Notes under the pieces: generated by a model
What the model was told of the DNA's origin: nothing
Databases searched by the model: none
The model's input: the letters and a program-made list of their open reading frames with translations, nothing else
Source: an uncultured bacterium
Lineage (GTDB): Bacteria > Bacillota > Clostridia > Oscillospirales > Oscillospiraceae
DNA: 10,750 nucleotides
Assembly (NCBI GenBank): GCA_949288405.1
Contig: CASEKM010000033.1
Coordinates: forward strand, 1 to 10,750
Reading direction: 5' to 3'
Program-made: the position numbers and the translations under genes
In this document: piece by piece, positions 5,965 through 10,750 of the stretch
How the letters are laid out: each line of letters begins with the position of its first letter
Position numbering within the stretch: the first letter of the stretch is position 1

Positions 5965-7317
5965 ATGTCTGTACGGCCCGAAGCCATGCGCTATGACCGC
6001 ATGTACCGGTTCCTCTGGCTCTATGCCGCCGCCCTGGCCCTGTTCGGCCTTGCGCTGGACAGCCCCGCCGGGATCGCGGCGGGGCTGCGCACCATCGTCC
6101 TCACCGAGGACGCCCTGATCACCGACTATGTTCTCATCGCCGGGCCGGGTGCGGCTCTGGTGAACGCCGCCCTGGTCACCGCCATATCCACCCTGTGCCT
6201 GCGTCTGGCCCGGGAGCCCCTCAACGGCTTCTCCCTGGTGGTGGTGGGGCTCATGTCCGGCTTCTCCCTGTTCGGCAAGAACTTTGTAAACATCTGGCCC
6301 ATCCTGGCCGGCTCCTGGCTGTACGCCAAATTCCGGCGGGAGCCCCTGGGCAAGTACACCGCCGTGGGCCTGCTGGCCACCGCCCTGGCGCCGGTGGTGA
6401 GCTATATCGCCCTGGACAACGGCTGGGGCACTCTGGGGACCGGCTGTCTGACCGGCCTGCTCATCGGCTTTCTCATGCCGCCCCTGTCGGCCTACACCTA
6501 CAAGATCCAAAACGGCATGAACCTGTACAACATGGGCTTTGCCTGCGGACTGACGGCCATGGTGCTGGTCCCTCTGATGAGCTCTCTGGGGGCCGATCCC
6601 ACCACCCAGTACCACTGGGCCGAGGGCTACCGCCCCCTCTTCGGCGCGGCCATCGCCCTCTTCTGCGCCGCCCTGTTCCTGCTGGGTCTGGTGATCGGGC
6701 CCTCTCCCGGGGCCTCCTGGTCGGGCTACCGCCGCCTGCTTCTCACCAGCGGCCGGGCCCCCAGCGACTATCTGCGCATGTTCGGCCCCGGGCCGGTCCT
6801 GCTCAACGCCGGAGTGAACGGTCTGATCGGCCTGGCGGTCATCCTGGGCACCGGAGGCGACCTGAACGGCCCCACGGTGGGGGGCATCCTCACCATCATG
6901 GGCTTCTCCGCCTTCGGCAAGCACGCCCGGAATATCCTCCCCGTCATCGCCGGGGTGCTGCTGGGCGGTGCGGTGATGCACTGGTCCCTGAACGACCCGG
7001 CGGTCCAGCTGGCCTGCCTGTTCTGCACCACCCTGGCCCCCATCCCCGGCTACTTCGGCTGGCCCTATGGGGTGCTGGCGGGTTTTCTCCACTCCTCGGT
7101 GGTGCTGTACACCGGCACACCGGTGGCGGGGATGAATTTGTACAACAACGGCTTCTCCGGGGGACTGGTGGCCATCATCCTCTACCCTCTCATCATCGAC
7201 ATCTTCCGCCGCCGCAAGCCCGCCCTGGCTGACCGGGACTACTTCGACCCCATTCAGCACGACGAGCCGGTCCCCCCGCCCCACGTGCGGGAGGTCACCG
7301 AACCGAAAAACCGCTGA
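5965..7317 (+). CDS. DUF1576-family multi-spanning membrane protein
   Basis: This is a 450-aa integral membrane protein with roughly 10-12 hydrophobic segments, cytoplasmic-like basic loops and a hydrophilic, proline-rich tail (about 415-450). Its motifs and layout match my memory of DUF1576; its substrate is unknown. Two halves repeat in the same order: GPGAALVNAAL (60-70) with GPGPVLLNAGV (274-284), GFSLFGKN (99-106) with GFSAFGKH (313-320), and GMNLYNMGF (184-192) with GMNLYNNGF (389-397). The offset is 205-214 residues. A duplicated core with conserved glycine- and asparagine-rich motifs inside the membrane is typical of channels and transporters such as the urea-transporter fold, which is an analogy only. 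AAAGGAGG lies 4 bases before the ATG. The gene starts 20 bases after ribF with no terminator, so it is probably in the same transcript. Confidence 0.85.
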   Translation: MSVRPEAMRYDRMYRFLWLYAAALALFGLALDSPAGIAAGLRTIVLTEDALITDYVLIAGPGAALVNAALVTAISTLCLRLAREPLNGFSLVVVGLMSGFSLFGKNFVNIWPILAGSWLYAKFRREPLGKYTAVGLLATALAPVVSYIALDNGWGTLGTGCLTGLLIGFLMPPLSAYTYKIQNGMNLYNMGFACGLTAMVLVPLMSSLGADPTTQYHWAEGYRPLFGAAIALFCAALFLLGLVIGPSPGASWSGYRRLLLTSGRAPSDYLRMFGPGPVLLNAGVNGLIGLAVILGTGGDLNGPTVGGILTIMGFSAFGKHARNILPVIAGVLLGGAVMHWSLNDPAVQLACLFCTTLAPIPGYFGWPYGVLAGFLHSSVVLYTGTPVAGMNLYNNGFSGGLVAIILYPLIIDIFRRRKPALADRDYFDPIQHDEPVPPPHVREVTEPKNR

Positions 7318-7336
7318 GCCCGGCCGGGATGCACCG

Positions 7337-7362
7337 CGCCCCTCTCCAAACGGAGAGGGGCG
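7337..7362 (+). terminator. Hairpin after the DUF1576 gene, likely operon end
   Basis: CGCCCCTCTCC (7337-7347) and GGAGAGGGGCG (7352-7362) pair perfectly over 11 bp with an AAAC loop, 19 bases after the stop codon. No T-run follows directly; the nearest is six Ts at 7381-7386. It may act as a transcript-end stabiliser or a weak terminator, or be an intergenic repeat like those near 1700-1930, though it lacks the CTAC foot. Confidence 0.6.
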
Positions 7363-7491
7363 TCAGACTGCGGAACAGACTTTTTTGACAAGCCGGCGGC
7401 TCCACCGGACCTCCCGGCCGGTCTCTTGCACAATCTTCACATTTCTTTAGCGCCCGCCTCCCCTTCATTTACACCCATTTAATCCCCGGAT

Positions 7492-7500
7492 TGCTATAAT
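7492..7500 (+). promoter_or_regulatory. Extended -10 promoter for the candidate small RNA
   Basis: TGC followed by TATAAT (7495-7500) is a complete extended -10 element. A matching -35 at 17 bases is not evident; TTTACA at 7468-7473 is 21 bases away, too far. Extended -10 promoters can work without a good -35. The predicted start is near 7507, in DNA without a plus-strand gene. Confidence 0.6.
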
Positions 7501-7506
7501 AAAGTC

Positions 7507-7675
7507 AGTTCCAGGGATTTCTATGGGTCTTGGATGGATTTGAGGTCTGTCCCGGGCGCCTTTTCTCCCTGGGGTATGCTTGAAGTCCGGTCTCTTCTCT
7601 CCTGACCGTCCGTTCAAGTCCTCCATGCCCCAGGTTTTATAGACCGCCTCCCCTCCGCCAGGGGGAGGCGGTTTT
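7507..7675 (+). ncRNA. Candidate stand-alone structured small RNA
   Basis: This region between convergent genes has no plausible ORF but has a promoter, extensive pairing and a terminator. The main hairpin pairs CCTGGGGTATG (7568-7578) with CATGCCCCAGG (7624-7634; one G-U), continues with CTTGAA (7579-7584) / TTCAAG (7613-7618) past a 5-base bulge, and closes with CGGTC (7588-7592) / GACCG (7604-7608). TTTTAT follows. A competing helix pairs TTCCAGGG (7509-7516) with CCCTGGGG (7567-7574), so the two cannot form together. Long rod-like pairing with alternatives could fit a 6S-type RNA, but I do not recognise its sequence. It could instead be an unknown sRNA or an antisense 3' extension against sigF mRNA. 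Confidence 0.5.
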
Positions 7676-7680
7676 CTATT
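7643..7680 (+). terminator. Rho-independent terminator at the end of the small-RNA region
   Basis: ACCGCCTCCCC (7643-7653) pairs with GGGGAGGCGGT (7662-7672), an 11-bp stem, followed by TTTTCTATT on the plus strand. It fits termination of the candidate RNA. Its distal edge touches the sigF stop codon at 7676-7678. On the minus strand the hairpin is followed by TCTATAAAA, a poor T-tract, so it may only weakly end the spoIIA transcript. Confidence 0.8.
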
Positions 7681-8398
7681 CCTCGGGAAGCATCAGCTGC
7701 CGCAGGCGGTCCACCGCCCGCCGCTCCAGGCGGGAGACCTGCACCTGGGACCCCCCCAGCACCTGGGCCGTCCGGGCCTGGGGAAGGCCCCGGTAGTACC
7801 GCAGCAGGATCACCAGCCGCTCCCGCTCCGGCAGCTGCTCCAGGGCGGAGCGGAGGGCCAGGCGCTCCACCAGCCCCTCCTCCATCCCGCCGCCGGACAG
7901 CATCCCCTCCAGGGTGAGCCCCCCCTCCCCGGTCTCCGCCTGGAGGGAGAGCACCGGCTCGGCGGCGGTCTCGGCGGCGGCGATCTCCTCGGGGGTGAGC
8001 CCGGTGGCCTCCGCCAGCTCGGACAGGAGGGGCTCCCGCCCCAGCTCCCCCCACAGACGGGCTCGGGCCCCCCGCACTGAGACGCTCCGCTCCTTCAGCC
8101 CCCGGCTCACCTTCACCGCCCCGTCGTCCCGGAGAAAGCGGCGGATCTCCCCGGCGATCTTGGGCACCGCGTAGGTGGAGAACTGGGTCCCGTAGGCGGG
8201 ATCGAACCCCCGCACCGCCTTGAGAAAGCCCAGGCAGCCCAGCTGGTACAGGTCGTCCGGCTCCACCCCCCGGCCGTAGTACCGGCGCACCACGGCCCAA
8301 ATCAGGCCGTTGTTCTCCTCCAGCACCTGCTCACAGGCCCGGTTGTCCCCCTTTCTGGCCGCCTCCAGCAGCGCCGGGGCGGTGGGCGTCCCGTTCAT
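7676..8398 (-). CDS. sigF: Forespore-specific RNA polymerase sigma factor SigF
   Basis: SigF (SpoIIAC) directs the first forespore-specific transcription after asymmetric division. Region 2 is clear (about 46-93: EPDDLYQLGCLGFLKAVRGF, TYAVPKIAGEIRRFLRDDG), followed by KVSRGLKE, shared by SigF and SigG, region 3 near 105-145, and region 4 (189-232) with a helix-turn-helix ending SQVQVSRLERRAVDRL. At 240 aa it is close to the usual 235-255. Assignment as SigF rather than SigG rests on position after spoIIAA and spoIIAB. The ATG at 8398 overlaps the spoIIAB stop (ATGA) and has no strong ribosome-binding site, so its synthesis is probably coupled to the anti-sigma factor. No spoVA genes follow; transcription meets the convergent small-RNA region. 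Confidence 0.95.
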   Translation of the reverse strand: MNGTPTAPALLEAARKGDNRACEQVLEENNGLIWAVVRRYYGRGVEPDDLYQLGCLGFLKAVRGFDPAYGTQFSTYAVPKIAGEIRRFLRDDGAVKVSRGLKERSVSVRGARARLWGELGREPLLSELAEATGLTPEEIAAAETAAEPVLSLQAETGEGGLTLEGMLSGGGMEEGLVERLALRSALEQLPERERLVILLRYYRGLPQARTAQVLGGSQVQVSRLERRAVDRLRQLMLPEE

Positions 8399-8832
8399 CC
8401 CGACACGCGGCGGGCGATCCGCCGCCGCATGGTGACGGTGGTCCCCTTCCCCGGAGCGGAGCGCACCTTCAGGGAGTCCATAAAGCTCTCCATGATGGTA
8501 AAGCCCATGCCGGAGCGCTCCTCGCTGCCGGTGGTAAACAGGGGGGTGCGGGCCTGCTCCACGTCGGCAATGCCCACCCCCCAGTCCCGCACCACGATCT
8601 CCAGCACCTGGTCCTCCCGCCGCCGCAGCTTCAGGACGATCCGCCCGATGCGGTCGGGGTAGGCGTGTACGATGGCGTTGGTGACCGCCTCGCTCACCGC
8701 GGTCTTGATGTCGTTGACCTCCTCCAGGGTGGGGTCCAGCTGGGCAGCGAAGCAGGCCGCCGCCGCCCGGGCAAAGCCCTCGTTGGCGGAGCGGCTGGGA
8801 AACTCCAGGGTGGCAAAATTCTCTGCATTCAT
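8395..8832 (-). CDS. spoIIAB: Anti-sigma F factor / serine kinase SpoIIAB
   Basis: SpoIIAB binds and silences SigF and inactivates its antagonist SpoIIAA by phosphorylation. It is a GHKL (HATPase) protein of 145 aa, normal for the family. The ATP-binding motifs are in order: N-box EAVTNAIVHAYP (E48, N52), G1 box DWGVGI (83-88), and G2 box RSGMGFTIMESFMD (about 107-119). The start is the ATG at 8832, chosen over an in-frame GTG at 8850 because AGGAGG lies 8 bases upstream of the ATG and overlaps the longer reading. It follows spoIIAA by 20 bases and overlaps sigF by 4 bases. All key residues are intact, so a working switch is expected. Confidence 0.96.
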   Translation of the reverse strand: MNAENFATLEFPSRSANEGFARAAAACFAAQLDPTLEEVNDIKTAVSEAVTNAIVHAYPDRIGRIVLKLRRREDQVLEIVVRDWGVGIADVEQARTPLFTTGSEERSGMGFTIMESFMDSLKVRSAPGKGTTVTMRRRIARRVSG

Positions 8833-8852
8833 ATGTACATCCTCCTGCACGG

Positions 8853-9158
8853 CTATTGAAATGGGACCAGCTTGTCCACACCGGCGGCCTGAAACACCCG
8901 CCTGGCCTGGTCCGGGGCATTGATCACCGCCATGCTCCCCTGGAGCTGGCGCATTCTTTTATAGGTGCGCAGCACCACCGCGATGCCCGAGCTGTCCGTA
9001 AACGTGAGCCCGGACAGATCCAGGGTCAGCTTCCGGGGCAGGGCGGCGTCGATCTGCCGGTCCAGCTCCTCCATGATCTCCCGGGCCCGGTGGTGGTCCA
9101 GCTCTCCAGACACCGCCGCGGTGAGACAGCGGTTTTCCTCCATACACGTCACTGGCAT
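8853..9158 (-). CDS. spoIIAA: Anti-sigma F factor antagonist SpoIIAA
   Basis: SpoIIAA is a STAS-domain protein that releases SigF by binding SpoIIAB; it is controlled by phosphorylation of one serine. The 101-aa sequence shows SGELDHHRAREIMEELD (about 17-33), the LTLDLSGLTFTDSSG core, and a closing helix before DKLVPFQ. The phosphoacceptor is S57 in TDSSGIA, equivalent to Ser58 of Bacillus subtilis. It lacks the ~15-residue C-terminal tail of the B. subtilis protein, which is common in shorter homologues. The ATG has a good GGAGGGAG site upstream on the minus strand. It is first in the spoIIAA-spoIIAB-sigF operon and divergent from the transporter at 9392. SpoIIE, the phosphatase that would reactivate it, is outside the window. 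Confidence 0.95.
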   Translation of the reverse strand: MPVTCMEENRCLTAAVSGELDHHRAREIMEELDRQIDAALPRKLTLDLSGLTFTDSSGIAVVLRTYKRMRQLQGSMAVINAPDQARRVFQAAGVDKLVPFQ

Positions 9159-9214
9159 AGGCGCTCCCTCCCAGCTGCCCGGTCGATCGGGCGGCTCAAA
9201 TTCTCACTGGCCCC

Positions 9215-9255
9215 ATTATAGGACAGGCCCTCCGTCCGATTTGGCCGTTTCCTGT
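9215..9255 (-). promoter_or_regulatory. Possible spoIIA operon promoter elements
   Basis: Two candidates lie upstream of spoIIAA on the minus strand. ACAGGAAAC (complement of 9247-9255) fits the sigma-H -35 pattern, and 11 bases on, ACGGAGG (complement of 9229-9235) matches only part of the -10 pattern RnnGAAT. Separately, a perfect TATAAT (complement of 9215-9220) has no recognisable -35. SpoIIA operons are known sigma-H/Spo0A targets, so the first is attractive, but both are weak by eye. Confidence 0.3.
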
Positions 9256-9327
9256 CGCCGGCTCAAGAAAGTCCTGCCCCGGCCGCCCCCCTTCCCCGCC
9301 GCTGGGCGGAAAAATTTTAACAAAAGT

Positions 9328-9356
9328 TTTACAAACCTCGCATTTTGGAGTATGAT
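9328..9356 (+). promoter_or_regulatory. Near-consensus sigma-A promoter for the MATE gene
   Basis: TTTACA (9328-9333) and TATGAT (9351-9356) are separated by exactly 17 bases, in an AT-rich island within otherwise GC-rich DNA. The predicted start near 9363 gives a leader of about 30 bases before the ribosome-binding site AGGAGG at 9377-9382. It points away from the spoIIA operon, so the transporter is controlled separately. No palindromic operator is obvious. Confidence 0.85.
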
Positions 9357-9391
9357 AGGGATACTGACAACATGTGAGGAGGTTTTCTTCT

Positions 9392-10750
9392 GTGGCCAAG
9401 CAAGTGACGCTCACTTCCGGTCCCATCACCAGCCAGCTGATCCGTCTGAGCATCCCCTTGCTGGCGGCCAATGTGCTTCAGCAGCTGTACAACATCATCA
9501 ACTCCCTGGTGGTCACCTACTACATCGGCGGGGACGCCTTCGCCGCCCTGGGGGTGGCGGAGAGTGTGATGAACCTGTTCATCTTCGTCATCACCGGGGC
9601 CTGTATGGGCTCCTCCGTGCTGGTGGCCCGGTTCTACGGGGAGCAGAACTTTCCCCGGCTGCGCCAGCAGCTCTTTGTGTCCGGGGTACTCATCGGCGGC
9701 GCGGTGGTGACGGCGGTGACCCTCACCCTTCTGTTCCTGACCCCTCTGCTGCACCTCATTCAGACGCCGCCGGAGCTGATGGGCTATGTCACCGACTACC
9801 TGCGGATCATCCTCACCGGCATGCTCTTCACCTTCGCCTACAATTACCTGGCCGCCACCCTCCGGGCCATCGGCAACACCCAGGCGGCCCTGGGCTTCCT
9901 GCTGGTCTCCCTGGGCTACAACCTGGCGGCGGCCTGGGTGCTGGTGGCCAAGCTGGAGCTGGGCATCCGCGGGACCGCTCTGGCCACCTCCAGCGCCCAG
10001 CTCCTCTCCGCCCTGCTGTGCTTCCTCTACATCCGCAAGCGGCAGTCCTTCCTGATGATCCGGCGGCAGGACATGCGCATGGACCCCACCCTCATGCGGC
10101 TGACCACCAGCTACGGGGCGGTGGCCGCCCTCCAGCAGTCCAGCCTCTACCTGGGCAAGCTCATGGTCCAGAGCGCCGTCAACGGCATCAGCACCGCCGC
10201 CATCTCCGCCTTCACCGCCACCACCCGGGTCGAGAATTTCAGCCAGGCCTTCGGCAGCAGCGGCTGTGAGGCCATCGCCATCTTCGTGGCCCAAAACCAG
10301 GGGGCCGGCAAGCACCGCCGGGCCCTCAACGGCTTCCTCCGGGGCGGGGCCATGGTGCTGGCCATCGGTCTGCTGTTCTCCGTCCTGCTGGCTCTGGAGG
10401 GGCGGGCTCTGGTGTCCCCCTTCCTGGCCGGGGAGGAGGAGAGCATCGCCCTGGGCGCCTCCTATCTCCTTTGGATGGGCCCCTTCTATTTCCTGTCCTT
10501 CATCGGGCACTCCTATGTGGGCCACTACCGGGGCATCGGCCGGATGAATGTGACCTTTGTGGGCACCACCCTGCAGATCGCCGTGCGGGTCATCGGCACC
10601 TACGCCCTGGTGGGCGCGCTGGGGCTGAACGCGGTGGCCCTGTCCACCGGCCTGGGCTGGGTGGTCATCGTCCTGTTCCACTCCACCGTCTTCGCCCTGG
10701 AGCTGAAGGGGATCGGGTACCATCTCCAGACGGAGGACCGGCCCTCTCCC
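9392..10750 (+). CDS. MATE-family multidrug/Na+ antiporter, 3' end beyond the window
   Basis: MATE proteins export cationic drugs or metabolites across the membrane using a Na+ or H+ gradient. The frame is open from GTG 9392 to the window edge (453 codons), close to the usual 440-470, so little is missing. The N-terminal half has the signature IPLLAANVLQQLYNIINSLV, then ALGVAESVMNLFIFVITGAC and the SSVLVARFYGEQN loop. The second half repeats the pattern around GAVAALQQSSLYLGKLMVQ. About 12 hydrophobic segments are visible, without a signal peptide. The GTG start is set by AGGAGG 9 bases upstream and a promoter at 9328-9356. It is divergent from spoIIAA. Substrate is not predictable; it resembles the general NorM/DinF-like bacterial group. 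Confidence 0.93.
   Translation, partial: MAKQVTLTSGPITSQLIRLSIPLLAANVLQQLYNIINSLVVTYYIGGDAFAALGVAESVMNLFIFVITGACMGSSVLVARFYGEQNFPRLRQQLFVSGVLIGGAVVTAVTLTLLFLTPLLHLIQTPPELMGYVTDYLRIILTGMLFTFAYNYLAATLRAIGNTQAALGFLLVSLGYNLAAAWVLVAKLELGIRGTALATSSAQLLSALLCFLYIRKRQSFLMIRRQDMRMDPTLMRLTTSYGAVAALQQSSLYLGKLMVQSAVNGISTAAISAFTATTRVENFSQAFGSSGCEAIAIFVAQNQGAGKHRRALNGFLRGGAMVLAIGLLFSVLLALEGRALVSPFLAGEEESIALGASYLLWMGPFYFLSFIGHSYVGHYRGIGRMNVTFVGTTLQIAVRVIGTYALVGALGLNAVALSTGLGWVVIVLFHSTVFALELKGIGYHLQTEDRPSP

Noticed and set aside
5827..7284. 485-aa open frame on the minus strand
   Set aside because: It is opposite the DUF1576 gene. Composition is Gly/Gln/His/Glu-rich and there is no credible start signal; it is a shadow frame.
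7676..8920. 414-aa minus-strand reading that would extend sigF upstream
   Set aside because: The first ~170 residues run through spoIIAB in the wrong frame. The sigma factor proper begins at the ATG 8398 that overlaps the spoIIAB stop.
9329..10723. 464-aa open frame on the minus strand
   Set aside because: It is opposite the MATE transporter and has the same shadow composition.

Overview
The window looks like the chromosome of a high-GC, spore-forming member of the Clostridia, most likely an Oscillospiraceae-type gut bacterium (Flavonifractor/Lawsonibacter-like; inference). The reasons are the intact spoIIAA-spoIIAB-sigF locus, the Firmicutes gene order infB / rbfA-nrnA-truB-ribF, GC-rich coding sequence that leaves long shadow ORFs on the opposite strand, and intergenic spacers full of GC-rich hairpins.

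Layout. (1) 2-1123: the 3' part of infB (translation initiation factor IF2). Its last codons are thrown out of frame by a perfect 13-bp tandem duplication at 991-1016. A strong terminator follows at 1133-1165. (2) 1164-1657: an AT-richer divergent pair, a 63-aa protein on the minus strand and a 75-aa Xre-family regulator on the plus strand. A perfect consensus promoter and three TTTACT-type half-sites lie between them. (3) 1658-2271: a gene-free spacer with at least four hairpins in one orientation, each ending in CTAC (GTAG on the other strand, the foot seen on REP elements), plus other repeat-like DNA. (4) 2272-5944: a tight plus-strand operon of an uncharacterised 148-aa protein, rbfA, nrnA, truB and ribF, with 4-base overlaps at rbfA/nrnA and truB/ribF. 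(5) 5965-7317: a DUF1576-type membrane protein 20 bases after ribF, with clear internal duplication. (6) 7318-7675: an intergenic region with a terminator-like hairpin and a probable stand-alone structured RNA that has its own extended -10 promoter and a terminator. (7) 7676-9158, minus strand: sigF, spoIIAB and spoIIAA, which control the first forespore sigma factor. (8) 9392-end: a MATE-family efflux transporter on the plus strand with a near-consensus promoter, running off the window.

How the genes fit together. Regions 1 and 4 are the usual translation and ribosome-maturation cluster: IF2, RbfA for 30S maturation, NrnA for nanoRNA and pAp turnover, TruB for tRNA U55 pseudouridine, and RibF for FMN/FAD synthesis. 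Here the cluster is split by about 1.7 kb of accessory, repeat-rich DNA, which is unusual. The sporulation operon converges on the RNA candidate and is divergent from the transporter. The most notable items are the infB frameshift, the candidate small RNA, the REP-like hairpin cluster, and the compact Xre/small-ORF switch. None of these could be tested by database search here.
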